From positions 1-64,000 of the forward strand of contig JADDQF010000102.1 of NCBI GenBank assembly GCA_016781505.1: a DNA stretch of 64,000 bases. The letters run 5' to 3'. Both the position numbers and the translations under genes were made by a program. Shown here one piece after another: positions 39,732 through 49,289 of this stretch (the first letter of the stretch is position 1; every line of letters begins with the position of its first letter). Under the pieces are notes generated by a model. The model did no database searches and was not told the DNA's origin. It saw only the letters and a program-made list of their open reading frames with translations. The DNA is from a bacterium (GTDB lineage: Bacteria; Chloroflexota; Chloroflexia; Chloroflexales; Kallotenuaceae).

Positions 39732-42446
39732 ATGAAAAGCTCGGATATACGTCAAACATTTCTGCACTACTTTGCCCGTAATGATCACGAAATTGTACCT
39801 TCGGCGCCGCTTGTGCCGGCCAATAATCCAACGCTGCTGTTCACCAATGCCGGCATGGTGCAGTTTGTGGAAACCTTTGTTGGGCTGGAGCAGCGGCCCT
39901 ACACCATGGCTACCACGGCCCAAAAATGTATGCGCGTGTCCGGCAAACATAACGACCTTGAAAATGTCGGCCCATCGCCACGGCACCACACTTTTTTCGA
40001 GATGCTCGGCAACTTTTCGTTCGGCGATTATTTCAAAAAAGATGCGATTGCTTTTGCGTGGGATCTGCTAACCAATGAGCTCAAGCTGCCCAAAGAGCGG
40101 CTGTGGGTGACGGTCTTCGAGGGCGACGACAAGGTGCCCCCGGACGAGGAGGCCGAGCGGCTGTGGCAAGCAGTTGGCGTTGCGCCCGAGCGTATTTTGC
40201 GCTTCGGCGCCAAAGATAATTTCTGGTCGATGGGGGATACCGGCCCCTGCGGCCCGTGCTCCGAAATCCACTACTACCAGGGCGACGACGTTGCCAACCA
40301 GGTGCCGGAAGGCGTTAACAGTGACGATGACGACTACATGGAGATCTGGAATCTGGTCTTCATGCAGTACGACCGGGATGCCCAGGGTCGGTTAACGCCC
40401 TTGCCCAAGCCCTCGATCGATACCGGCATGGGCTTTGAGCGGCTGGTCGCGGTGTTGCAGGGCGTGCGCAACAACTACGAGACCGATCTGTTCGCGCCCA
40501 TTATTGACCGCCTGACTGCGTTGATGGGGCAGGGCCGTGAGCATTACATGGCGAACCGGGCGCCGTATCATGCCATTGCGGACCATTCGCGGGCGTGTGC
40601 ATTCTTGATCGCGGATGGCGTGCGGCCCGGCAATGAAGGCCGGAACTATGTGCTCCGCCGCATTTTACGCCGTGCGGCGTACCAGGGTCAGACGCTGGGC
40701 TTGACCAAACCCTTTCTGGCCGAAACGGCGGCCGTGGTGATCGAAGGCATGGCCGACGTCTACCCGGAGCTGAGCGCCAAAGCCGACTATATCAAGCAGG
40801 TTATTACCACGGAAGAAGAGGGCTTCGGCCGGACCCTTCAAAGCGGTTTGGAGCAGCTTGAAACAATTGTTGCGGCCATGCAGCGCGCGGGCCAAACGAT
40901 CATGCGGGGCGAAGACGCGTTCCGGCTGCACGATACCTATGGCTTTCCGCTCGACCTAACGGCGAAGATTTTGGCGGAGCGCAACCTGGGCGTTGACGAG
41001 GACGGCTACCTTCGTGCACGCCAAGCCCAACGCCAGCGGGGCCGCGATGCAGCGCAGTTCAAGCGCGGCGCCCAAGCCGAGCTGTGGACGGAAGCGGAGC
41101 TGCCCCCAACCACATTTGTGGGTTACACCGAGCTGCAAACAACCGGGCAGGTCCTGGCGATTGCGGTGGCAGGCGACCTGGAGCAACAGGCAACCGAAGG
41201 CGAGTCCGTTCAAATTGTGCTGGATCGTACCTGCTTCTACGGCGAGAGCGGCGGTCAAGTCGGGGATACGGGCGTGCTTGTGGGGCCGCAGGGCGCCGTG
41301 CGGGTGACGGATGTGCAAAAGCCGGTGTCCGGGCTCTTCGTCCACACCGGTACGGTTGAGCGTGGCGTTGTCGCAGTTGGCCAGGAAGCTCAGCTTGTGG
41401 TCGATGCCGAGCGCCGCCAGGATATCATGCGCAACCATACCGCCACGCACCTGCTGCACCGCGCGCTGCGCGATGTGCTGGGCGAGCACGCCGAGCAAGC
41501 CGGCTCGCTGGTGGCGCCCGAGCGGCTTCGCTTCGACTTTGGCCATCCCCAGGCAGTAACACCCGACGAGCTGCGTGAGATTGAAGGCCGTGTCAATGCC
41601 TGGATTCGGGCCGATACCGAGGTTTCGCCGGCCGAGATGCCGCTTGCGGCGGCGAAACAGGTGGGAGCGATGGCGCTCTTTGGCGAAAAGTATGGCGACA
41701 TTGTGCGGGTCGTCACGGTGGGCTGCGTTGAGGTGAGCGGTCGTGAGCACGGCGGGGCGGTGGCCGAGCAAACCATTGTTGCCGAAACCATGTGCTCCCG
41801 TGAGCTGTGTGGTGGTACGCATGTCGAACGAACAGGTCAGATCGGCTTCTTTCGCATCCTAGGTGAAAGCTCGATCGGTTCCGGTTTGCGCCGGATCGAG
41901 GCGGTCACTGGGCGGGGCGCGGAAGCGTATGTTGATAGCCAGCTTGGCCTGCTGCGCGACCTTGCCCAGCGCATGAGTACGACGCCCTCTCAGCTGGTCG
42001 AACGTGTCGAGCAGCTGTTGAGCCAGCTGAAGCAGCAACAACAGCAGCTTGGGAAGCTTGCCCGCCAACAAAGCGGCGCCCATCTGCAAACACTGCTGGA
42101 ACGGAAAGCGGAGCACAACGGTGTTGCGCTCGTCGCCGCTCGGGTTGAAGCGCCCAGCATGGACAAGCTGCGCGAGATGGGCGATTGGCTGCGCGATAAG
42201 CTGGGCTCCGGCGTAGTGGTGCTGGGCACGGTGCTCAACGAAAAGCCGCAGTTGCTCGCGATGGTCACGCCCGATCTGGTCAAGCAGGGCTATCATGCTG
42301 GCAATCTGGTCAAAGGACTGGCTCCGATTGTGGGCGGCGGTGGTGGTGGCCGGCCTGATGTAGCGCAGGCCGGCGGGCGTGACAGCACAAAGCTTGACGT
42401 GGCATTACAGCAGGTGGGTGACGTGCTCGCCAAGCAGCACGCGTAG
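39732..42446 (+). CDS. alaS: Alanyl-tRNA synthetase
   Basis: MKSSDIRQTFLHYFARNDHEIVPSAPLVPANNPTLLFTNAGM; CGGTHVERTG. Confidence 0.98.
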   Translation: MKSSDIRQTFLHYFARNDHEIVPSAPLVPANNPTLLFTNAGMVQFVETFVGLEQRPYTMATTAQKCMRVSGKHNDLENVGPSPRHHTFFEMLGNFSFGDYFKKDAIAFAWDLLTNELKLPKERLWVTVFEGDDKVPPDEEAERLWQAVGVAPERILRFGAKDNFWSMGDTGPCGPCSEIHYYQGDDVANQVPEGVNSDDDDYMEIWNLVFMQYDRDAQGRLTPLPKPSIDTGMGFERLVAVLQGVRNNYETDLFAPIIDRLTALMGQGREHYMANRAPYHAIADHSRACAFLIADGVRPGNEGRNYVLRRILRRAAYQGQTLGLTKPFLAETAAVVIEGMADVYPELSAKADYIKQVITTEEEGFGRTLQSGLEQLETIVAAMQRAGQTIMRGEDAFRLHDTYGFPLDLTAKILAERNLGVDEDGYLRARQAQRQRGRDAAQFKRGAQAELWTEAELPPTTFVGYTELQTTGQVLAIAVAGDLEQQATEGESVQIVLDRTCFYGESGGQVGDTGVLVGPQGAVRVTDVQKPVSGLFVHTGTVERGVVAVGQEAQLVVDAERRQDIMRNHTATHLLHRALRDVLGEHAEQAGSLVAPERLRFDFGHPQAVTPDELREIEGRVNAWIRADTEVSPAEMPLAAAKQVGAMALFGEKYGDIVRVVTVGCVEVSGREHGGAVAEQTIVAETMCSRELCGGTHVERTGQIGFFRILGESSIGSGLRRIEAVTGRGAEAYVDSQLGLLRDLAQRMSTTPSQLVERVEQLLSQLKQQQQQLGKLARQQSGAHLQTLLERKAEHNGVALVAARVEAPSMDKLREMGDWLRDKLGSGVVVLGTVLNEKPQLLAMVTPDLVKQGYHAGNLVKGLAPIVGGGGGGRPDVAQAGGRDSTKLDVALQQVGDVLAKQHA

Positions 42447-42598
42447 CACAGGTCGCGGGGTGTGCCGCCCAGCGCGAACGTTCCCTGCCGTGTGCGCGTT
42501 TGGCGATAGGCTTTGGGGCGGCAAAAGGCCGGAGCAGGTGTGGACGGCGTTGCCGTCACGTTCTTATCAGGTTGCGGATTTGCACAGCGAGGAACGCC

Positions 42599-44797
42599 GT
42601 GAGCAATAAACCCTCAAACGAGCGGGGCGGACAACGACCGGCGCCCCGCTCGCCCTCATCCATGTCTCTCGGCCAGATCGGTCGCGACGACACGCCGCTC
42701 CTCATTCCCATCACGCCCAACAGCACGGTTGACGAGATTGCGCGCATGGTGCAGGAGGCCGGAGCCCCGCGGGTTGAGTTGCTGGTGCCTGACGGCACGA
42801 CGGCGCTGCAAAGCATTGCCGGCAATGAAACCTTGCGCGAGGCGGCCAAAGCCGCTGGCGTGCGTGTGTCATTGTTTACGTCGGATGAAAAAACAACCCA
42901 TGCCGCCCGCTTCGCCAAGCTGGATGTGGTAAGCGTGGGTGGCACCGTAACATCACCCGGCCCTGGCGATCTTGCACGCCGGCCGACCGGCGCACGACCG
43001 GCTGTGAAACCACCAACTTCGCTCGTGCCGCCCACGCCCGCCCAACCCGCGTCGCGTCCAAATCGGATGCCGCCGACACCAGTCCCGACTACGCCCCGGC
43101 GAAGCCCTGCTCAACCGGCCACGCCCGCTCCAGTGCCGGCTAGCGACGATAACTTTTTGTCGGCGCTCGACCAATTTGATCAGGCCGATGCGGAGCCGCC
43201 ACGCGTGCAGCAATCCGAGCAGGGCGCGTTGATGTTCGACGTGGCGGGTGATGTTGGCGTGCCGCGACCGGCGCAGAACGACGATGAGTGGGAAGCCGCT
43301 TTAGGCGATCTGGACTCAACCATTGGCCAGGATGCACCACCACCGCCACCACGACAAACACCGAGTCAACGGCAGCGGACGGTCGCTGAGCCGCGTGAAC
43401 GTCTGCCGCGGCCAAGTATCTTTGGCGCATTGCTCGGCAACTTTCCCGCCCGCGCCCGCCGGCAACGGGAAGTGCCACAGGAGGACGAGGGACCGCGCAT
43501 GGCGCGGCCTGAGCGCACCGCCGAAGAGTTAGATGCGCGTCGTCGGCAATCACGGAATCTCATGCTCCAAGCCCTGGCGCTGATTGCGCTGCTGCTGGTT
43601 GCGGGGGCCTTGGTGTTGTATGCGTTGAATGGCACCATCGACCCACGCGCTGCCTTCAACGCTGCCTTCAACACAGCCCCGACCCTGCAGATCGCCGCTC
43701 CAATTAATCGGGCAGAGGCCGAAGAGTTCAGCGGTCAAGTCGTGCCGCTGGTGCGCGAGCCCGTGACGGACCCGGCCTCAATTAACGTGCAGGGTGCGTT
43801 GCTGACCGCACCCGTCATGGTTACATTGCAAGGCACGGCTGCTGGCTCCACGGTTGCGCCGATAGGCTTTGCCCGTGGCACGGTCACTCTGCGAAATCGG
43901 TCATCCCAGGCTGTCTCGATCGCCGGCGGTACCGAGATTGATGTTAATGGTCTCCGCTTTGTGGTCGAAGATACTGTCACTGTGCCGCCCGCGGTGGCAA
44001 CGGATGTCGGGATAACCTTTGGCGTGGGCGAGGCGACGCTTGTGGCGCGTAATCCGGGCGCGGAAGGCAACATTCCGGCGGGCACCATTACCACAATCCC
44101 CGGTTACTCGGGCACCCTCGTCGTCTCGCAACCAGCGCCATTTGCCGGGGGCAACAATCAGCCGGTCCAAATTGTGTCGCCCGCCGACGTCGAGCAGCTG
44201 TTGCCGCAAGCGTTGAGCCGTTTGTACGGGCAAGGTGTGCAATCGCTCCAGGCGCAGGTACAGCAGCTTCCAGGCTTTGCCCTCGTCCAAAGCGCATCGA
44301 CGCCCGAAATCACGCCGACCGAGGAGCTGCTCAAGGATGTGCAGCCGGGCGATTATTCGGTGTTCCCGCCGATTGGTCAGGTGACCGAGGACGGCAGGTT
44401 TACGCTGCAAGTGTCGGAAACCTTCGCTGCGCTAGCCAGTCCGCTCGACCAGCCGATCGATCAGCAACTCCAGCGCGCCGTCGCCAACCAGATCAAGCTG
44501 CAACGCCCGGATTTAGCCGATGCAGAGGTGCAGATTACCAGCTGGCAGCGGGCGGAGCAAGGGATCATGGTCGATGCTCTGGTGGTGCCGCAGTCCCAAA
44601 CGCTGGAAGTGCCGCCGGAGCTAGCAGACGAGATTGGTACGCAGATTGCCGGCAAGTCACGAGCGGAAGCCCAAGCCTATCTGGACCAGCTGCAAGCGAA
44701 CGGCGCGATTGGCGATTTCCAACTGCCAGCTGAGTGGGATCCGGTGCCAACCGATGTCAAGGTGCAGTTCAATGTGCCTGAGCCGAGCGCACAATGA
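42599..44797 (+). CDS. Membrane protein with Pro-rich linker and baseplate-J/gp47-like domain
   Basis: GTG start with GAGGAA RBS; disordered Pro-rich segment, single TM (LMLQALALIALLLVAGALVLYAL), then RGTVTLRNRSSQAVSIAGGTEIDVNGLRFVVEDTVTVPP...NPGAEGNIPAGTIT. Confidence 0.65.
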   Translation: MSNKPSNERGGQRPAPRSPSSMSLGQIGRDDTPLLIPITPNSTVDEIARMVQEAGAPRVELLVPDGTTALQSIAGNETLREAAKAAGVRVSLFTSDEKTTHAARFAKLDVVSVGGTVTSPGPGDLARRPTGARPAVKPPTSLVPPTPAQPASRPNRMPPTPVPTTPRRSPAQPATPAPVPASDDNFLSALDQFDQADAEPPRVQQSEQGALMFDVAGDVGVPRPAQNDDEWEAALGDLDSTIGQDAPPPPPRQTPSQRQRTVAEPRERLPRPSIFGALLGNFPARARRQREVPQEDEGPRMARPERTAEELDARRRQSRNLMLQALALIALLLVAGALVLYALNGTIDPRAAFNAAFNTAPTLQIAAPINRAEAEEFSGQVVPLVREPVTDPASINVQGALLTAPVMVTLQGTAAGSTVAPIGFARGTVTLRNRSSQAVSIAGGTEIDVNGLRFVVEDTVTVPPAVATDVGITFGVGEATLVARNPGAEGNIPAGTITTIPGYSGTLVVSQPAPFAGGNNQPVQIVSPADVEQLLPQALSRLYGQGVQSLQAQVQQLPGFALVQSASTPEITPTEELLKDVQPGDYSVFPPIGQVTEDGRFTLQVSETFAALASPLDQPIDQQLQRAVANQIKLQRPDLADAEVQITSWQRAEQGIMVDALVVPQSQTLEVPPELADEIGTQIAGKSRAEAQAYLDQLQANGAIGDFQLPAEWDPVPTDVKVQFNVPEPSAQ

Positions 44798-45273
44798 ACG
44801 GCCGCGTGGTTGCGCTCGACGTTGGCGACAAACGGATCGGGGTGGCGGCCTGTGATCCAAGCGGAATCGTGGTGCGCGCCGTGGGTGTGGTGCAGGCTGA
44901 GCCTCAAACTCAGGCGCTGGCCGAGATTCAGCGCATCGTCAACGCCGAAGAGGCGGTTCTGATTCTGGTCGGGCTGCCCCTTACCCTGCGGGGCGAGCAT
45001 GGGCCGCAGGCGCAGCGCGTGACGGCCTTTGCCGATGCCCTGCGCCAGGTTGTTGCGGTGCCGCTGGTGTTTCGGGATGAGCGCTTCACCAGCGTTGAGG
45101 CCGAACGCATCATCGAAGCCCGCGGCGGTAAGCGTAAGAAAAACCGGCGCCGCGGGGAGGTCGACGAGGTCGCGGCCACGCTGATTTTGCAGGACTATCT
45201 CACCGAGCAGGAGTTTCAGCGCCCGCGCTCGTACGACGACTGGGGCTCCGATACGCTCGATCATGAGGTTTGA
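44794..45273 (+). CDS. ruvX: Putative pre-16S rRNA nuclease / Holliday junction resolvase-like (YqgF)
   Basis: VVALDVGDKRIGVAACDPSG...VFRDERFTSVEAERI. Confidence 0.93.
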   Translation: MNGRVVALDVGDKRIGVAACDPSGIVVRAVGVVQAEPQTQALAEIQRIVNAEEAVLILVGLPLTLRGEHGPQAQRVTAFADALRQVVAVPLVFRDERFTSVEAERIIEARGGKRKKNRRRGEVDEVAATLILQDYLTEQEFQRPRSYDDWGSDTLDHEV

Positions 45274-45310
45274 TACGGGGCGGCCTAACGGGTCCGCCCC
45301 GTTCGTGTGC

Positions 45311-46915
45311 TTACCGCAAATCGGACAGCACATCCATAACCAGGTCGAGCGGCACGTCGTCACGAATCGTTGCCGCGCCAATTTCGGTCGGCAATACCCA
45401 GCGGACGCGTTTGGCGCGTACCTTTTTGTCGCTGCCGATGCGCGTCATTACCTGCTCGATATCAATGCTCTCAGACAGACGAGTCGGCAGGCCAAACAGC
45501 TCAAGCACCGCTTGCTGTTCGGCGAGGGCCGCCGAGCTAAACAGGCCCAAGCGCTGGGCGATAGCGCCTGCGGCCATCATCCCGATGGCGACGCACTCGC
45601 CATGGCGCAGGGTGTATGCGCTTTCGGTCTCCACCGCGTGCCCGATGGTGTGGCCATAGTTCAGCAATATGCGCGTTCCTTGCTCGCGCTCGTCGCCACT
45701 CACAACACGTGCTTTATAGGCCGCCGCCCGCTGCAGCAGCTCGCCGGTGATGGGCTCTTCCAACGCCAGCACATCGGCTGCCGACTGCCGAAGGTCGGCA
45801 AATAGGGCCGCATCGCCGATCACGCCATGCTTGATCGCTTCCGCCCAGCCCGCTGCGCGCTCGGGGGATGGTAGGGTGGCCAGGAGATTGGTGTCGGCCA
45901 GCACCAGCCGTGGCTGATGAAACGCGCCGATTAAATTTTTGCCAACCGCATGATCAACGCCGGTTTTGCCGCCAAGGGCGCTATCAACCGTCGCCAGCAC
46001 GGTTGTCGGCAGCTGAATGACGGCAATGCCGCGCAGAACAGTTGCGGCGACAAAGCCCGCGAGATCGCCGACGACCCCGCCTCCCAAGGCCAGCACCACA
46101 TCCCCACGCTCAACGCCGGCTCGTAACAGCCAATCGTATGCGCCCCGTACAGTGTCCAGTGTTTTGTACTGCTCGCCGGTGGGGATGCTGTACGCTTCCA
46201 CCGTGTGTCCATGGTCCCGCAGCAGTTGCTGGACGCGGTCGCCATGCAAGGCCATCACGGTCGTGTCGCTGATGAGCCAGGCGCGACCCCTTAGCCCGAG
46301 CTGGTGCAGGTGTTGCGGGAGGGAATCTAACAGCCCCGGCCCGGCCAACACCGCATACGAGCCACCGGGCGTGGAAACTTGCACGCCAGCGGATGCACTC
46401 CTCTGCTGACGCATTGAGTACGTCCGTACAACCTCGTCGGCGATCTGCTGCGGCGATTGGTCATCCGTGGTAATGATTAAATCTGCCAGATCAGCATACA
46501 GTGGGGTGCGGCGAGCAGCCATCTTTTGGAGGGCATCTTCTGGATTGTCGCCGAGCAAGGGCCTGTCCGTCATGGCTTGGAGCCGTTCAACGAGGCTCGG
46601 CGTCCGGGCGTGTAGCCAGACCACAAACGCGTTTGCCCGCAGCAGCTCACGATTTGCGGAACTTTCCACAATCCCGCCGCCGGTGGCAATCACCAGGCTC
46701 TGCTGCTCCAGTGCTGCTGCAAGGGCCTGCGTTTCCAGCGCCCGAAAGGCTGCCTCACCCTCACGGGCAAAGATGTCGGCGATTGGTCGCTGGGCCTTGA
46801 CGACTATGTCGGTATCGGTGTCGACGCAACGGCGGCCCAAGGACTGGGCGATTAACGGGGCGACAGTTGTTTTGCCGCTCCCGCTCAGTCCAACCAGAAC
46901 GATATGTTGCTGCAT
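45311..46915 (-). CDS. Bifunctional shikimate kinase / 3-dehydroquinate synthase (AroK-AroB fusion)
   Basis: N-terminal MQQHIVLVGLSGSGKTTVAPLIAQSLGR kinase; C-terminal GDVVLALGGGVVGDLAGFVAATVLRGI DHQ synthase, one ORF. Confidence 0.95.
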   Translation of the reverse strand: MQQHIVLVGLSGSGKTTVAPLIAQSLGRRCVDTDTDIVVKAQRPIADIFAREGEAAFRALETQALAAALEQQSLVIATGGGIVESSANRELLRANAFVVWLHARTPSLVERLQAMTDRPLLGDNPEDALQKMAARRTPLYADLADLIITTDDQSPQQIADEVVRTYSMRQQRSASAGVQVSTPGGSYAVLAGPGLLDSLPQHLHQLGLRGRAWLISDTTVMALHGDRVQQLLRDHGHTVEAYSIPTGEQYKTLDTVRGAYDWLLRAGVERGDVVLALGGGVVGDLAGFVAATVLRGIAVIQLPTTVLATVDSALGGKTGVDHAVGKNLIGAFHQPRLVLADTNLLATLPSPERAAGWAEAIKHGVIGDAALFADLRQSAADVLALEEPITGELLQRAAAYKARVVSGDEREQGTRILLNYGHTIGHAVETESAYTLRHGECVAIGMMAAGAIAQRLGLFSSAALAEQQAVLELFGLPTRLSESIDIEQVMTRIGSDKKVRAKRVRWVLPTEIGAATIRDDVPLDLVMDVLSDLR

Positions 46916-47053
46916 AGAAACTCTCTTTATTGCACAGGCAGCATGGTAGAAGGGGAACGCCTAAGCGTCAAGCATGTCCACAACGAGGATTGGCGAAACG
47001 ATAATGATTGTGTTGCGGCCGGTGCTGCTTTATGGTACGATCCGGTTCTCCTT

Positions 47054-47128
47054 GGGGGCTTAGCTCAATGGCAGAGCACGCGGCTCATACCCGCTTGGTT
47101 GGGGGTTCGACTCCCTCAGCCCCCACCA
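47054..47128 (+). tRNA. tRNA with anticodon CAU (probably elongator Met; Ile2 not excluded)
   Basis: GGGGGCT acceptor pairing AGCCCCC, CTCATAC anticodon loop, TTCGACT T-loop, encoded CCA. Confidence 0.93.
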
Positions 47129-47337
47129 CTATTTCTGCTGCAATCTGCCCTTGCCACCACATTCGCGCCGATTGCAGAGAGCGCACTACCCACCAGTCGT
47201 GGCTCGACGAATCGGCAATGGCATATCGCTCTTGTCGCTCCAGCCCAGGTCTATGTGATCCGCACAAGGAAGCTGCCAGGCGCTTTGATCAGGCTGTCCT
47301 GTTACAACTGGCTGTACGGAAGCAACCATTACTTGGG

Positions 47338-47871
47338 CTAGCGAGACGACGGTCCTTGGAAGGCCGGATGGAGCCAGGGTACCAGCGCGCAGATCAGCGC
47401 GTCTTCGAAAATATGGCCGCGATCGATCAGGCCACCTGAAAGGATGCCGGATGCGCCCAAGCCATGCCGGGTCTCGGTCGCCTGCGCTAGTTCGTCCATG
47501 ACCGGGCTAAGCTCTTCGCCGGCCAAAACGCGTTCGACCACATGCGGCGGCAGTAACAAGATGCCTCCGCCACCCACTGCTACCGTGCCATGGGCATCCG
47601 CGACGGCAGCCCAGCTACACAGGGCCCATCCAGCCAATGTTTGACGGAGGCCGCCTTCCAAACCTATGCCAAAATCTGCTCCACTTTGGCTGACGGCGGC
47701 CCGTGCCCGCGCGATTGCGCCGGCCTGCGTTTGCTCGTCCCCAATTGGCTGGGCCGGAACCTCAACCGCTACCGTCACGCTCCGCACACGGGAATCCGGA
47801 AAAACACGCGTGATCACAGCTTGGGTGGCCATCAGCTTCGCACGATTTGTTGATGCCAGCACGGCTTGCAT
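47338..47871 (-). CDS. DUF84/YjjX-family inosine/xanthosine triphosphatase
   Basis: MQAVLASTNRAKLMATQAVITRVFPDS...DFGIGLEGGL. Confidence 0.85.
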   Translation of the reverse strand: MQAVLASTNRAKLMATQAVITRVFPDSRVRSVTVAVEVPAQPIGDEQTQAGAIARARAAVSQSGADFGIGLEGGLRQTLAGWALCSWAAVADAHGTVAVGGGGILLLPPHVVERVLAGEELSPVMDELAQATETRHGLGASGILSGGLIDRGHIFEDALICALVPWLHPAFQGPSSR

Positions 47872-48113
47872 GGCGGACGCTCCTTGTACATTGCCCCGCT
47901 CCATCGTACCACGCGCAGAAACAATTGTTCCGGTTTAATCTACTCGAGTTTCTAAACCGATGTCATCTTGACAGGTGGAGGCCGTACGTTAGGCCACGCT
48001 CGAAGTGGTTGTCTCGACAGCTGGCTTAAGTGGACCATCAGCGGGTAGCGCGGATAGTGGTACACTTAAGCATTCGATTTTAAGGGCAGCTACTCAAGGT
48101 AGGGGATAGGCCG

Positions 48114-48404
48114 GTGTCGCTTCAGTACTTGCAAGAAGCCGTGGCGAGCGGAGATACCGAGAAACTGATTCGGTATGTCCGTCTCCACCTGGGAGACGGA
48201 AACGAAGAGCAGGGCCGCCGTGAGATCGATAAGGCGTGGATCGAGGCGCTCAAGCAGCTGCTTCAACTACCACCGACCGACCGCGAATTTATCCACGAGA
48301 CCCTGGCCACCAAAGACGCGGCCACACTGGCCCACCTGTTCTTTCACCTGCACTTTTATTTCGTTAAACAATCGGGAGAATGGATTCATGATGGAACCCT
48401 CTAA
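48114..48404 (+). CDS. Hypothetical protein, 96 aa, overlapping the downstream selenoprotein candidate
   Basis: GTG-start ORF ending inside the start of the next gene. Confidence 0.6.
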   Translation: MSLQYLQEAVASGDTEKLIRYVRLHLGDGNEEQGRREIDKAWIEALKQLLQLPPTDREFIHETLATKDAATLAHLFFHLHFYFVKQSGEWIHDGTL

Positions 48405-49200
48405 CGCGAGCCAACAACTACGGCCGGGCCTGTGGACGACCATCAACGAGCGCTATCCCGGTTCCATGATCACGAAGGCGGACACAGTCCCCCTAGCTCG
48501 CCTCAATCAACCGCTTTCCAGTGCTCGCCTCACCTTTATAAGCTCGGCCGGCGTTCAACCGCAAGGAACGATGCCCTTTGATGTCGTCCATCCTGTAGGT
48601 GATTACACTTTTCGGCCGGTGCCGTCAAACTCGACACCCGAGGCTTTGGAGATTCATCAGCTAAAATATCCGACAGCCGACGCGCACCGCGATCTTAATG
48701 TTATCTTCCCAATTGAGCGGCTACAAGAGCTGGCGGCGGAAGGCGTGGTTGGCGGCCTGACGTCGCATCTCGTCTCCTTCATCGGCTACAACATGGACCC
48801 TGAGCGATTGGAACGGACCCTGGCAGAAGAGATCGCGGATGCGGTTGTCGCGGATGGTGCCGACGCGGCGCTCCTCTGCCCGGCTTGACCAATATGACAT
48901 CAGTCTGTCGCGCTCGTGCAGCGCGCTATTGAGCGGCGCGGTATTCCGACTGTATCGATCACCGCGGCCCGTGACATCACCGAGCAGACCAAGCCGCCGC
49001 GGGCGGTTTTCGTGCCGTTCATGATGGGCCATCACTTTGGCGTGCCCTTTCATCGTGAGCTCCAGCGGCGAATTATCCTGACGGCGCTTGATCGCCTCGG
49101 CAAAGCGGAGCAGAGCGGGGATGTGTACAACCTTCCGATCACCTGGGCGCGGGCCCGTCGGGAAGGCATCGAGATCGAACGAGCGATGGGCCTGCGCTGA
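48391..49200 (+). CDS. GrdB/PrdB-like (glycine/sarcosine/betaine/D-proline reductase selenoprotein B family) with two in-frame TGA read as Sec (48886-48888, 48895-48897)
   Basis: Track ORFs 48391-48888 (frame ending ...ADAALLCPA*) and 48916-49200 are in the same frame. Read-through gives ADAALLCPA-U-P-I-U-HQSVALVQRAIERRGIPTVSITAARDITE, and downstream sequence is typical of this family. Confidence 0.8.
48909..48925 (+). promoter_or_regulatory. Candidate bacterial SECIS hairpin (GrdB-like gene)
   Basis: CGCGCU-CGUGC-AGCGCG, beginning exactly 11 nt after the second TGA. Confidence 0.55.
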
Positions 49201-49289
49201 ATGGTCCTTTAGCCTATGGCAGGATCGACGCGCAAGTCAAAGCGCTTGGAGATCGGGCATTCGTCGAAACGTGGCAGGGTTGTGCTCGG

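Noticed and set aside
40956-41822. 288-aa minus-strand ORF
   Set aside because: Antisense shadow of alaS.
42599-44797. Phage or contractile injection system
   Set aside because: Only one baseplate-J-like domain on a TM protein; no sheath, tube, spike or other tail genes nearby.
48886-48897. GrdB-like gene is a nonsense pseudogene or sequencing error
   Set aside because: Both interruptions are TGA (never TAA/TAG), at C-x-x-C positions, with frame and family sequence preserved; a second gene next door shows the same behaviour. Not formally excluded without reads and a Sec-machinery check.
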